From Improbicoccus devescovinae (GTDB lineage Bacteria > Bacillota > Clostridia > Oscillospirales > Acutalibacteraceae), in contig BSWA01000002.1 of NCBI GenBank assembly GCA_036245095.1, positions 62,001 through 126,000 of the forward strand: a stretch of DNA of 64,000 bases. Direction: 5' to 3'. The translations under genes and the position numbers were made by a program. Shown here in pieces: positions 18,541 through 27,871 of this stretch. How positions within the stretch are numbered: position 1 is the first letter of the stretch; each line of letters begins with the position of its first letter. The notes under the pieces were generated by a model. The model was given only the letters and a program-made list of their open reading frames with translations. It was not told where the DNA came from and made no database searches.

Positions 18541-19545
18541 ATGTCTTATGTGGAATTATCAAAAATAATTTCGCATTTATGTTTAAAGAAAGTGTTTGTC
18601 CCGAACGAATCTTACAAAAATTTACTCATAAAATCCAGACACATAAACAGGATGGGACTAGATTTAATAGGTGCATTGCAGGAGTTCAATTCCAGGCGCA
18701 TTTTAATAATGGGAGAAAGCGAGAACTTATTTCTAAGTAATCTTAATTCTGAAGAAATCAAAAAATCGATTGGTACATTATTTTCATTAAAGCCGCCTGT
18801 ACTTTTTGTTACTAGAAATATTCAAGTTAGCCATGAAATTATTGAAATGGCACAAAGTTACGAGATTCCTATATTTATGACTGAGGATAAAACGAGTGAT
18901 TTTATAATAGATTTAACAGAATATTTAGCTGAATTTTTAGCCCCAAAAATATCTCGTTCTGGAGGATTAATAAGTATACATGGCGACGGTGTACTCATAA
19001 TAGGAGAAAGTGGAATTGGGAAAAGTGAAACTGCGCTTGACCTAATAAGTCGTGGCCACAAATTCGTAAGTGATGACATCACAGAGATAAAAAAAATTTC
19101 AGCGCACACGTTATTTGGGTCAGCGCCAGAGAATGTAAGTGAATTCATTGAAGTTCGAGGTGTTGGCATAGTTAATATTAGAAATCTATTTGGAATTGAC
19201 GCCATCAAAAAATCAGAAACAATAGATCTAGTAGTTAGCTTAGAGCATTGGGCAGAAAATCAACGATACAGCGAATTAGGAAATGAAGAAAAATACGTTG
19301 AAATTTTAGAAGTTCAAGTACCGTTTGTATCGATACCAGTAAAATCAGGCAAAAATTTATCAGTCATCATAGAAGTTGCAGCATTGAACAACAAGATAAA
19401 AAAATTCGGAGGCGACCCATATTCAGATCTAATGAAAAAATTAACAAAAATAGACACAGTAAGCGAAAAAATATACACAAAAGTCAATTGCATTTGGGAT
19501 ATAGATGACAAATTAGAAAAAATAACTACTACACAAAAAATATAA
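18541..19545 (+). CDS. hprK: HPr kinase/phosphorylase
   Basis: 334 residues. It phosphorylates and dephosphorylates Ser46 of HPr, the key step in carbon catabolite control of low-GC Gram-positives. The C-terminal half has the P-loop GESGIGKSE at 155, the nearby RGHKFVSDD segment, and the HprK signature EVRGVGIVNIRNLFG. The N-terminal half matches the regulatory domain (NSRRILIMGESE, VTRNI). ATG with AGGTGAG 7 bases upstream. No HPr or PTS gene is in the window. Confidence 0.93.
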   Translation: MSYVELSKIISHLCLKKVFVPNESYKNLLIKSRHINRMGLDLIGALQEFNSRRILIMGESENLFLSNLNSEEIKKSIGTLFSLKPPVLFVTRNIQVSHEIIEMAQSYEIPIFMTEDKTSDFIIDLTEYLAEFLAPKISRSGGLISIHGDGVLIIGESGIGKSETALDLISRGHKFVSDDITEIKKISAHTLFGSAPENVSEFIEVRGVGIVNIRNLFGIDAIKKSETIDLVVSLEHWAENQRYSELGNEEKYVEILEVQVPFVSIPVKSGKNLSVIIEVAALNNKIKKFGGDPYSDLMKKLTKIDTVSEKIYTKVNCIWDIDDKLEKITTTQKI

Positions 19546-19649
19546 ATTAACCTAGCTATGATATAGATTTCAAAAAGAATTGATTTTAGGACAAGCCGAT
19601 TCCAACGATTCAAATTCAAACAATTATTCTTCCCCATGGCATCTGTATA

Positions 19650-19824
19650 TCACGGAAATTTAGTTTTGGAAATTTGGGAAAATTTAAAAATTTGGGCCAG
19701 GTCAATCATGCAATTAATCATGGTAACATAAAAAAATTTGTATAAATGATTTTCCCGGAAGTAAAATTAATATTCAAAAAATATCATAAATTGTCCTAAA
19801 ATACAACCCCAATTTTTAATTGGT
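19650..19824 (+). repeat. Dispersed repeat, order A-B
   Basis: Two blocks: A (19650-19720, starting CACGGAAATTTAGTTTTGG) and B (19723-19824, with TTTTCCCGGAAGTAAAATTA and AATATCATAAATTGTCCTAA). Both occur again at 34687-34852 in the order B-A. The first 15 bases of A match the end of the ISAs1-like element at 37.74 kb. No coding frame; the rest of 19546-19854 shows nothing else. Confidence 0.6.
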
Positions 19825-19854
19825 TGAGTCCATTTTTTTGAAATTTCACAAATT

Positions 19855-19996
19855 AGACCTCTTGCGAAACTTAAGCAACCAGTTCAAAATTGCATATACC
19901 TGTAATTAAATTAAATCTTAAGCCAAAACGTTTTCTACGATTTCGGTATCGTTCAGATAAAATTTCAAAACGTTTAATAAATCTAATAATGTTTTC
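19855..19996 (-). mobile_element. IS-D right-end fragment
   Basis: Starts AGACCTCTTGCGAAAC and encodes, on the minus strand, the C-terminal transposase segment shared with IS-B (FIKRF, basic end). Truncated inward by another IS-D end at 20000. Confidence 0.65.
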
Positions 19997-19999
19997 AAT

Positions 20000-20527
20000 A
20001 GACCTATTGCGAAACCGAAAAAATGGTGTAAAATAAAGTATATGAAATATAAAAATTCAAAACAATACACAGATGCGCAATTTAAAAGAATCACAGGAGT
20101 TAGTCATAAGACGTTCTGGAAAATGCTGGAAATTTTAAAACCAAAGCATAAATTAAAGCTTTCTAGGGAAGAAGAAAGCCAAAACTTTTATTAGAGGAGA
20201 TGCTATTAGCGGCACTAGAATATTAGCGAGAATAGCAAGATAAAAATACTGGCAGATACAGTTTTTCAAGTAATTCATAAATTCCATAAAAATTCAGAAA
20301 TTCCAAAAAAGAAAACTAAAAGACATCCGCTTACAAATCCAGAAAAAGAAAAAAATCGTGAAATTTCAAGCCAAAGAGTAAAAATTGAAAATGTTATTGG
20401 TTTTATTAAACGTTTTAAAGTTTTAGCCGATAAATACAGAAACCTTAGAAAACGTTTTGGTCTCCGGTGTAATTTGATCTCCGGTATTTGTAATTTTGAT
20501 CTGATTGTTTAGTTTGGAAAGAAGTCT
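20000..20527 (+). mobile_element. Chimeric element: IS-D left end, IS-B right end
   Basis: Left end AGACCTATTGCGAAAC with the frame MKYKNSKQYTDAQFKRITGV; right end TTTGGAAAGAAGTCT with the IS-B C-terminus. The central part is deleted and broken. The reverse combination occurs at 38815-39319. Confidence 0.7.
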
Positions 20528-20530
20528 ATT

Positions 20531-20645
20531 AAATACACTGGATGTAGAACCGCCAAATTTTTCCGCTATTTCTGAAAGCATTGCGTCGGAATGTTCTTTA
20601 ATGTAAGTCGCAAGTTCTTCGGAGAGAATTATGTTACAGTTCTCC
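20531..20645 (-). pseudogene. IS630 N-terminal fragment
   Basis: The minus strand reads LSEELATYIKEHSDAMLSEI then AEKFGGSTSSVF, the N-terminal helix-turn-helix of IS630-type transposases. Nothing follows; it ends against IS-B. Confidence 0.65.
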
Positions 20646-20724
20646 TTTTCAACGGCTTTTCTAAACTCCCTGTTTTATTTAAAAGTTTTTTCCACGCTTT
20701 TATTAAACTTGCACTTATATCCAA

Positions 20725-20912
20725 TACCAAAAAATATTTTAAAAACTGATAAGAAAAATACTCAAAAAATTGAGAGAAAATACCTAGCATTTCGCACGAT
20801 ATTAAAACGTTTATCAAGAAAAACCATATTTTATTCGAAAAACTTGGAAATTCAGAAAATTGTGATTGGTTTGCTAATTAATTTTTTAGAATTTAAGCGT
20901 AAACTATTTTGA
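20725..20912 (+). pseudogene. IS1-family transposase C-terminal fragment
   Basis: About 62 codons (PKNILKTDKKNTQKIERKYL ... RLSRKTIFYSKNLEI ...) resembling the C-terminal end of IS1-type transposases (RK-x-L-x-FR ... RKT-x-x-YSK). A near-identical piece is at 37780-37968. Confidence 0.6.
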
Positions 20913-21085
20913 AGCATGGCCTAAATTTTATATAAAATTAATATATTTTTTTATTTTTTATTTAATTTATGTTTGTATATACAAATTTTATTTTTTTTAT
21001 TAATTCCTGTTGCAATTTGTTTGAAGTTCATTAAAATAAACGAAGTTCTGGATTTTTTTTACATAAGGAGCTTGATTTTTATAAA

Positions 21086-21685
21086 ATGAATTTCAACAAT
21101 AGCGAAACTAAAATTAACCTCATGAGAGCCTTTGCGGGCGAATGCCAAGCGCGTATGCGTTATGTTTTTTATGCTTCAAGGGCGAAAACACAGGGTTTAC
21201 AGGTTATTGCTCATTTATTTAGTTTTGTAGCAGAACAAGAAAAAGAACATGCCGAGGTTTTCTACAAGGCTTTAAAACCGGTTACTGGTGAGAAAATTTT
21301 AATAAAAAATGCTGATTATCCTGTTGAATTGTTTAATGACGTCGTCGTAATGCTTAGGAAATCTCTCGAAAATGAACTTGAAGAGTCTGATGTTATATAT
21401 AAAAAATTTGGCGAAATAGCAGGGGAAGAGGGCTTTGTAGATGTGGCTGATAAGTTTTTTCTTATTTCGAAAATAGAAAGACTTCATGCTGCTAGATTTA
21501 AAGTATTTGCTGAGCTTATTGAAGAACAAAAAATGTTTAAATCTGCACAAATTTCTCGCTGGATTTGTTTAAAATGTGGTAATGTTCACCAAGGGAATGA
21601 AGTCCCAAAAGAATGTCAAGTTTGTGGCCATAATTTCGGTTTTTTCCTTAAAGATGAAGATTTTTTGTTTGTGAATCAGGTGTAA
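21086..21685 (+). CDS. rbr: Rubrerythrin
   Basis: 199 residues: a ferritin-like four-helix diiron domain (RAFAGECQARMRY, EQEKEHAEVF, KIERLHAARF supply the Glu/His ligands) followed by a rubredoxin-like Fe site (CLKCGNVH ... CQVCGHN). In anaerobes it reduces hydrogen peroxide using NAD(P)H-derived electrons, so this points to an anaerobic, oxygen-defending cell. The only plausible start is ATG 21086; the AAGGAG lies unusually far (about 15 bases) upstream. miaB starts one base after the stop, so they are probably co-transcribed. Confidence 0.93.
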   Translation: MNFNNSETKINLMRAFAGECQARMRYVFYASRAKTQGLQVIAHLFSFVAEQEKEHAEVFYKALKPVTGEKILIKNADYPVELFNDVVVMLRKSLENELEESDVIYKKFGEIAGEEGFVDVADKFFLISKIERLHAARFKVFAELIEEQKMFKSAQISRWICLKCGNVHQGNEVPKECQVCGHNFGFFLKDEDFLFVNQV

Positions 21686-21686
21686 T

Positions 21687-23075
21687 TTGGAAGTCTATGA
21701 TTATATTGACATTATACAGAAAAAAGTTAAAACAATTGCGAGATTTGTAAATTATATAGCGTATATTAAAGTTTTTGGATGCCAACAAAATGAAGCTGAT
21801 GCAGATAAAATCAGAGGTTTTCTTTCGAAAATAGGTTTTAAATTCTGTAGTAATCCTTGTGAAGCGGAGGTTATAATTTTTAACACCTGTGCGGTTAGGC
21901 ATACTGCAGAGAATCGCATTTTTGGCCATATAGGTGAGCTGAAAAAAATAAAGAAAATTAATCCGAAAGTTCTTATTTTTGTGTGCGGTTGTATGGTGGA
22001 ACAGGAACATGTAAGACAAAAAATTGAGAAAAATTATTCGTTTGTTGATATGATTTTTGGCCCGAGTATGTTGGACAGGTTTCCTTTGATTTTTTTGAAT
22101 TTGATTGATGCTAAAAATTGTGATTTTAATGAAAAAAAGAATTTAGGATTTAGAAGTTTGTCGGGTTTTTCCGAAAAACATGTGAGTAATTTTAAAGCTT
22201 TTGTTCCAATAATTTCAGGTTGTAACAATTTTTGTTCATATTGCATAGTTCCGTATGTTAGAGGACCAGAAAAAAGTAGAAATTTACATGAGATTTTAGA
22301 TAAAATTAAAAAATTAGTCTCAGATGGATTTAAAGACATTACTCTTTTAGGCCAAAATGTTAACTCTTATGGTAATGATTTTGGGGCGGATTCTAGTGTA
22401 AATTTTTCGGTGCTTTTAAATAAAATTAGCGATATTAATGGCGATTTTTTGTTGAGATTTACTACTTCACATCCTAAAGATTTTACTGATGAACTTATTT
22501 ATTCGATTGCTAAAAATAAACATTTTTGCAAACATATTCATTTACCGGTTCAATCGGGAAGCAATAGAATTTTAAATTTAATGAATCGCAAGTATACGCG
22601 TGAAAAATATTTAGATATTATTCACAAAATTAAATGTGGAATTCCAGATATTTTTATTACAACTGATATTATAGTTGGGTTTCCTGGTGAGACCGAAAAT
22701 GATTTTAATGATACTATGTCTTTGGTGGAATTTGTGCGGTTTTCTTCGATTTTTAATTTTATTTATTCGCCTAGAAGGGGAACTTTAGCGGAAAAGTTTC
22801 AGGATGATATTCCTAGGGAAGAAAAAGTATGTAGAATTAAAAAACTTATTTTATTGCAAAATCAAATATCTTTGGAAGTTTTAAATAAAAATGTAGGAAA
22901 AAATGTAAAAGTTTTGGTAGAAAAACATGAAGAAAATTTAGTTCTGGGTAGATTGTCTAATAATATAAATGTTCATATTTGTTGCTCGAGTGGTTTAGAC
23001 TCTTTACTTGGTAAGTTTGTTTATGTTAAAATCACAGGTGTTAATCATGGGTTTCTGATAGGTAAGATGCTGTAA
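21687..23075 (+). CDS. miaB: tRNA-2-methylthio-N6-dimethylallyladenosine synthase
   Basis: 462 residues. It adds the 2-methylthio group to i6A37 of tRNAs. Order of domains: an N-terminal UPF0004/MTTase domain with the three auxiliary-cluster Cys (FGCQQNE, NTCAVRHTAENR, VCGCMVEQEH), the radical-SAM motif CNNFCSYC (179-186) with VPYVRGPEKSR, and a C-terminal TRAM-like region. The TTG start overlaps the end of rubrerythrin by spacing of one base, with AGGTG just upstream. The usual TYGCQMN reads VFGCQQN here, a mild variant. Confidence 0.93.
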   Translation: MEVYDYIDIIQKKVKTIARFVNYIAYIKVFGCQQNEADADKIRGFLSKIGFKFCSNPCEAEVIIFNTCAVRHTAENRIFGHIGELKKIKKINPKVLIFVCGCMVEQEHVRQKIEKNYSFVDMIFGPSMLDRFPLIFLNLIDAKNCDFNEKKNLGFRSLSGFSEKHVSNFKAFVPIISGCNNFCSYCIVPYVRGPEKSRNLHEILDKIKKLVSDGFKDITLLGQNVNSYGNDFGADSSVNFSVLLNKISDINGDFLLRFTTSHPKDFTDELIYSIAKNKHFCKHIHLPVQSGSNRILNLMNRKYTREKYLDIIHKIKCGIPDIFITTDIIVGFPGETENDFNDTMSLVEFVRFSSIFNFIYSPRRGTLAEKFQDDIPREEKVCRIKKLILLQNQISLEVLNKNVGKNVKVLVEKHEENLVLGRLSNNINVHICCSSGLDSLLGKFVYVKITGVNHGFLIGKML

Positions 23076-23088
23076 AGGTGATGAAATT

Positions 23089-23499
23089 TTGGTGGATTTG
23101 CTCAAAAAAGCAAGAGAATTTGGACTTGAAATTCAACAAAGTGCTGAATTTTTATGTTTCGTTTCTGCTAAATCGGAATTTGATGATAGTGCTGAAATGA
23201 AAAAATTTAATCGGGATTTTGATTCCAAAAGAGAAGCACTTAATAACGAAATGGCAAAGGATGGTTCGGATCACGAAAAAATTACTCAGATAAGCGAGGA
23301 GTTACGTGATTTGTATTCTAAAATACATGAAAATGTCGTTATGATTAAATTTGAGAAGGCTCGATGTGATTTTGAAGAGCTAGTAAAGGAAATTGTTCAT
23401 GTTATAACTGTTAACGCATACGGTGAGATGCCTATGAATTCGTTTGGAAATTGCTCTAGTCATTGCGGAAATTCTTGTGAAAGTTGTGGAGAGTTTTAG
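23089..23499 (+). CDS. YlbF/YmcA-family protein with Cys-rich tail
   Basis: 136 residues, TTG start with AGGTGATG upstream, 13 bases after miaB. The body is a helical YlbF/Com_YlbF domain (LLKKAREFGLEIQQSAEF ... FEKARCDFEELVKEIVHVI). It ends in CSSHCGNSCESCGEF, four Cys in 13 residues. In Bacillus the YlbF-YmcA-YaaT complex binds Fe-S clusters and acts with RNase Y. The miaB-ylbF-mutS order is common in Clostridia and supports the call. Confidence 0.8.
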   Translation: MVDLLKKAREFGLEIQQSAEFLCFVSAKSEFDDSAEMKKFNRDFDSKREALNNEMAKDGSDHEKITQISEELRDLYSKIHENVVMIKFEKARCDFEELVKEIVHVITVNAYGEMPMNSFGNCSSHCGNSCESCGEF

Positions 23500-23647
23500 C
23501 TGGATAATGGAAGTTTTTGTGCGAGTTATATATTTTTGGGTTTATGTTTTTTAAATTAAATTTAAAAGTTAATATATTTGGAATTGTTGGTTTATATTGT
23601 TGGTTGATAAAATAAACGCTTGCTAAAAATGAGGTTGGTTGTAGTTA

Positions 23648-26035
23648 ATGTCCGATTTGTCACCTATGATGAAGCAGTATTTTAATATAAAAAAAAAGTA
23701 TGATCAAGGGATTTTATTCTTTAGGCTCGGTGATTTCTATGAAATGTTTTACGAAGATGCAAAAATTGCTAATAAAGAATTGAATCTTACGCTTACAAGC
23801 CGAAGTTGTGGTGGGGGTCAGCGCGCACCAATGTGTGGGGTGCCATATTCTAATTCTGAAATTTATATTTCTAGGCTAATTTCGAAGGGTTATAAAGTTG
23901 TGATTTGTGAACAGAAAAGCTCTGATTTGGAACTTTTTGATCGTGAAGTAACTAGGATTGTGACGCCTGGTACTGTTGTTGAAGATTCTATGCTTAATGA
24001 GTCTAAAAGTAATTTTTTGGCTGTGTGTGCTTGTTTTGATGAAACGGTTTCTTTATGCTTTTGTGATGTTTCAACAGGGAATGTGATGATTACTGATTTT
24101 TTTGGTGAAAATTGTCTGGAAAATATTGAAAATGAAATTAAATTATTATTGCCGTCAGAAGTTGTTTTGATTGGAGAATTTACTAAAAAATTTAAGTTTT
24201 TTTTAAAGAAAATATGCGTGTTTGAAGAACGAATGCTTTCATGTGATTTTGAAAGTACAAAGTCGGAAGTTTTTAGTGTTTTTAAAATATTTGATCCTGA
24301 AATTAAAAAAAATTCTTTGATGATCGAAACTTTGGGCGCTTTAATTAAATATTTAAAAGAAATAAACAAAGAAAGTATTAATAGACTTGAAAAAATTAGT
24401 ATATATAAACAAAAAGATTATCTGGTTTTTGAGTGTGAATCTGTTAGGAATCTTGAAATATTTGAGACAATTCAATCACGTGAACTTAAGGGGTCGCTTA
24501 TTTGGGTTTTGGATAAAACTAAAACTCCTATGGGAAAGCGTCTATTGCGTTCTTGGCTTGAAAAACCTCTTAGAAATGTAAATGATATTGTTAAACGCCA
24601 AAATGCCGTTGAAGAAATTTGTTCAAATTTCGTGCTTTTGGATAATATTAATTATAATTTTTGTGATATTTGTGATGTCGAGAGATTAGTAGGTCGTGTT
24701 GCGATGGGTTCTGCTAATTGTAGAGATTTAAAAAATATTATGGTTGCTATTGAGAAAATACCGAAAATTAAAGAAGTAATTTCAAATTGTAAGTCTGATT
24801 TTTTGTGTGAAATATATAAAAATATGGACGAATTGAAAGATATTTATGATATTATTGATAATTCAATAAGTGATGATCCTCCTGTGAATCTTAAAGAAGG
24901 CGGTATTATTAAAAGGGGTTATAATTTTGAAATCGATGAAATTTATGATCAAATAAATGGTAGTGAAAATGTTATATCTAAAATTGAAAATAATGAACGT
25001 CGGAAAACTGGTCTTTCTAAGCTGAAAGTCGGATTTAATAGAATTTTTGGCTATTATATAGAAATTAGCGATTCATTTAAAAAATTTGTTCCTGAAAATT
25101 ATGTGCGAAAACAAACGCTTTCTGGAAGGGAACGTTATATTACTGATGAATTAAAATTAATAGAAACTAAAATTTTGAATGCCCGGGAACGTGTCGTAAA
25201 GATTGAATATGAAATTTTTGAAAATGTAAGAACTCAGATTTTTAGCCAGATTTCTAGAATAAATGTTACTGCTCGGATGCTTGCTTTTCTGGATGTAATA
25301 AAATCTTTCGCTGAAGTTTCAATTAGTTATAAGTATGTAAAACCTGTGATTTTGGAAACTAATGAAATAAAAATAAAAAATGGTAGGCATCCTGTAGTTG
25401 AACAGCTGTTAGTTGATGGTGAAGAGTTTGTAGCAAATGATTGCAGGTTTGATGATTCTGAAATAGCTATGGTTATAACGGGTCCTAATATGGTCGGGAA
25501 GTCTACTTATATGCGGCAAATTGCACTTATTGTTGTAATGGCGCAGATCGGGTGCTTTGTGCCCGCGGCGGCGGCAGAGCTGGGTGTTGTTAGTAATATT
25601 TTTTCTCGTATAGGCGCTTCAGATAATGTTTCGGATGGAAAGTCTACTTTTATGTTGGAAATGCACGAAACTTCTTGGATTGTAAAAAATGCTACAGAAA
25701 AAAGTTTGGTCATTCTTGATGAAATAGGCCGCGGAACTTCAACTTTCGATGGATTGAGTATAGCTCAAGCCGTGCTCGAGTTTATTGTTGGGAAAATTAA
25801 ATCTAAAACTTTGTTTTCTACTCATTATCATGAGCTGGGTATGATAGAAAAAAAATTAGCTGGTGTTAAAAATTATACTTTTGGTGTTAAACAGGTTGAT
25901 GACGGAATAATATTTTTGAGAAAAATTTCTCCGGGTAGCTCGGATAATAGTTTCGGGATCGAAGTTGCTAAACTTGCGGGTGTACCGGATAGTGTTATTT
26001 TTCGTGCAAGAGAATTGCTTAGAAGTTTTAGTTGA
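23648..26035 (+). CDS. mutS: DNA mismatch repair protein MutS
   Basis: 795 residues, somewhat shorter than the usual 850-880. It recognises mismatches and starts repair. The N-terminal mismatch-binding segment has the F-x-E motif (RLGDFYEMFYEDA). The lever and clamp regions follow, then the ATPase with GPNMVGKSTYMRQ at 612, the DEIGRGTSTFDG Walker B and STHYHEL. The shortness is mostly at the C-terminus, where the tetramer/clamp-binding tail is absent. GAGGTT lies 13 bases before the ATG. mutL is not in the window. Confidence 0.95.
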   Translation: MSDLSPMMKQYFNIKKKYDQGILFFRLGDFYEMFYEDAKIANKELNLTLTSRSCGGGQRAPMCGVPYSNSEIYISRLISKGYKVVICEQKSSDLELFDREVTRIVTPGTVVEDSMLNESKSNFLAVCACFDETVSLCFCDVSTGNVMITDFFGENCLENIENEIKLLLPSEVVLIGEFTKKFKFFLKKICVFEERMLSCDFESTKSEVFSVFKIFDPEIKKNSLMIETLGALIKYLKEINKESINRLEKISIYKQKDYLVFECESVRNLEIFETIQSRELKGSLIWVLDKTKTPMGKRLLRSWLEKPLRNVNDIVKRQNAVEEICSNFVLLDNINYNFCDICDVERLVGRVAMGSANCRDLKNIMVAIEKIPKIKEVISNCKSDFLCEIYKNMDELKDIYDIIDNSISDDPPVNLKEGGIIKRGYNFEIDEIYDQINGSENVISKIENNERRKTGLSKLKVGFNRIFGYYIEISDSFKKFVPENYVRKQTLSGRERYITDELKLIETKILNARERVVKIEYEIFENVRTQIFSQISRINVTARMLAFLDVIKSFAEVSISYKYVKPVILETNEIKIKNGRHPVVEQLLVDGEEFVANDCRFDDSEIAMVITGPNMVGKSTYMRQIALIVVMAQIGCFVPAAAAELGVVSNIFSRIGASDNVSDGKSTFMLEMHETSWIVKNATEKSLVILDEIGRGTSTFDGLSIAQAVLEFIVGKIKSKTLFSTHYHELGMIEKKLAGVKNYTFGVKQVDDGIIFLRKISPGSSDNSFGIEVAKLAGVPDSVIFRARELLRSFS

Positions 26036-26209
26036 GTTGTTATTTTTGGATAATTGATTAGAATTTTTAGTTAATTTATTATTTTTTTATTAATTATAAA
26101 TAAATATTCTTTTAAAAGATTGCTCGAAAATTTAGTTAGTTGTTATTTTCTTACTAATTGTAGACAAATATTTTTTTTTTGATAGAATAAGATCAGAATA
26201 TGGGCTTGT

Positions 26210-26285
26210 GCTGATATAGCTCAGTTGGTAGAGCACCTCCTTGGTAAGGAGGAGGTCACGCGTTCGAGTCGCGTTATCAGCTCCA
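26210..26285 (+). tRNA. tRNA-Thr (GGT)
   Basis: GCTGATA pairs with TATCAGC, discriminator T, encoded CCA. The anticodon stem CCTCC/GGAGG encloses TTGGTAA, anticodon GGT. The T arm contains CGTTCGAGTCGCG. Confidence 0.96.
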
Positions 26286-26329
26286 TGGTTGTTTTTAACC
26301 TTGTTGTTTGATTTTCAGGAGGGAGGAAT

Positions 26330-26683
26330 GTGATATTTCGTAAAAAAATATATAAAAAAATATTGGCGGTTCCATTGATGATGTCGGTTATTATTGGAGG
26401 TTCTTGTGCCTCTGCTAAACAAAAAATTCGTAAGCATGCGAGTAATAAGATCGCTAAGTCATATACTCAGGTGGCATATGATAGAGAAGAAGATACTTAT
26501 ATTGCAGAATCTAGGGACCAAGATATAGCGCTATATTCTGAATCTGTCGGGCAAGATGGAGAATTAAAGTCTAAAAGTAATTTTAAATCTAATTTATTTT
26601 TAGGTATTTCGACCTTAGTTTTTGTTGGCGTTGTGGCTGCATTTATGTATTCAAAAAATATTAATAACGGGAGTAAATCCTGA
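26330..26683 (+). CDS. Small exported protein with C-terminal membrane anchor
   Basis: 117 residues, GTG start right after AGGAGGGAGG. Residues 1-29 look like a signal peptide (KKIYKKILAVPLMMSVIIGG ... ASA). A charged 60-residue loop follows, then a single membrane helix at about 89-107, and a 10-residue tail. No family recognised. The arrangement (signal segment, charged stretch, helix) is the same as in the first 150 residues of the ADP-ribosylglycohydrolase at 11984 and resembles the protein at 33589, but here no domain follows the helix. It is followed by the kinase-like gene after 26 bases and is probably in its operon. Confidence 0.7.
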   Translation: MIFRKKIYKKILAVPLMMSVIIGGSCASAKQKIRKHASNKIAKSYTQVAYDREEDTYIAESRDQDIALYSESVGQDGELKSKSNFKSNLFLGISTLVFVGVVAAFMYSKNINNGSKS

Positions 26684-26709
26684 GGTTTGGAGCTGTGCAG
26701 GGAAAAATT

Positions 26710-27747
26710 ATGTCTGAATTTAAAAAAATAATAACATTTGTGTTGTTTGTATTTTTAATTTTGAATTCTCGAATTATTATTAAAGCGGAAATTTTTGAAT
26801 CATCAATTTCGCAAAATCAGAATATTTTAGGGCAATTAAATAGTTTCGAAATTGCAAGCTTTAAACCCATGCGAGAGCATTTAGAAATCGAAAATATGAG
26901 TGCTGATTTTAATGGCGAAGTTTATTTGTTAACACTCAAGAATGGTCTGGAAGCCGTTTTCAAGGCCAGTGATAATGATGATATCCAAAAAAAACGCGAA
27001 GTTTTAGCTTTTAGATTGTCGCAAGAATTTGGAATCGGGTATGTTCCACCTACAGTAGTTAGAAATATTAAAATTAATGATGATGAGAAATTAGGATTTT
27101 TGAGTCTATATAAAAAACCTGATTTTGATCTTGGAAGCGATAATGCGGATATGCTCGAAATGGGTTTTCAAAAAGGATATTTTTTAGCAGAGGATTTCAC
27201 CGAAATGCAAGCGTTTAACTTCATTTTTGGTAAGTGGGATGTCGGTAAACATAACTGTTTGATAAGTAATAAAAAAATTATTTCGATAGATAATGAATCG
27301 ATTCTATCGGAACAATACGTGCAATATGGAGAAATTCCGTTTGTTATTGGCCAACAATTAATTGATAATTTTCAGGATTTTAAATATGAATTTCCGTTCG
27401 GGAATGCAAAATTTTGTGATAAACAGACTCGTGAAGAAATTAAACAAAAATACGGCAAGAAAGTTTCTAATCATAGGCATTGGTATGTGATTCATAATGG
27501 TAAATATTGGACTCAATATAGTGGAACTGATAAAAGATTTTTGTATCCAGACAAGTTTTCGAATACTTTAGCGAAAAAAATTAAAAAAATAACTTGGCAA
27601 AGAATTTGTGAAATTTTTGATGAAGAAAATGTGTCAATAGGTAATAAAGAAAAAAATATTATAATTCAAGTTATACAAAGGCGAAATTTAATGCTTAAAA
27701 ATTTCGGGTGGCATCAAGAGTGGCAAAGTATGAATTTTGATAATTAA
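26710..27747 (+). CDS. Secreted kinase-like protein (FAM20C/HipA/PI3K-like fold)
   Basis: 345 residues from ATG 26710, chosen because AGGGA lies 6 bases upstream; an in-frame GTG at 26695 would add five residues. Residues 1-26 are a signal peptide. The body has landmarks of the atypical kinase fold shared by FAM20C, HipA and related families: GLEAVFKAS with Lys85, REVLAFRLSQEFGIGYVPPT with Glu97, then EMQAFNFIFGKWDVGKHN (Asp177, Asn182) and IISIDNE with the metal-binding Asp194-Asn195. A C-terminal helical part follows. If active it would phosphorylate something outside the cell membrane, possibly a host protein; both points are inference and the family call is by motif only. Confidence 0.6.
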   Translation: MSEFKKIITFVLFVFLILNSRIIIKAEIFESSISQNQNILGQLNSFEIASFKPMREHLEIENMSADFNGEVYLLTLKNGLEAVFKASDNDDIQKKREVLAFRLSQEFGIGYVPPTVVRNIKINDDEKLGFLSLYKKPDFDLGSDNADMLEMGFQKGYFLAEDFTEMQAFNFIFGKWDVGKHNCLISNKKIISIDNESILSEQYVQYGEIPFVIGQQLIDNFQDFKYEFPFGNAKFCDKQTREEIKQKYGKKVSNHRHWYVIHNGKYWTQYSGTDKRFLYPDKFSNTLAKKIKKITWQRICEIFDEENVSIGNKEKNIIIQVIQRRNLMLKNFGWHQEWQSMNFDN

Positions 27748-27810
27748 AAATTTTAAATTTATTATAGAAAGATTTAAGAGAAAAATAGTATATTTTTTAA
27801 TAAAAATATG

Positions 27811-27839
27811 TTGACAATTGAAATATATAATGTTATTAT
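27811..27839 (+). promoter_or_regulatory. Sigma-A promoter of yifB
   Basis: TTGACA (27811-27816), a 17-base spacer, TATTAT (27834-27839), about 30 bases before the ATG at 27872. Near-consensus. Confidence 0.8.
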
Positions 27840-27871
27840 AAATGTAAATAATTAATAAGAAGGAAGGTTTT

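Noticed and set aside
18531..18740. Plus-strand frame overlapping the start of hprK
   Set aside because: Alternative frame of hprK with no own domain.
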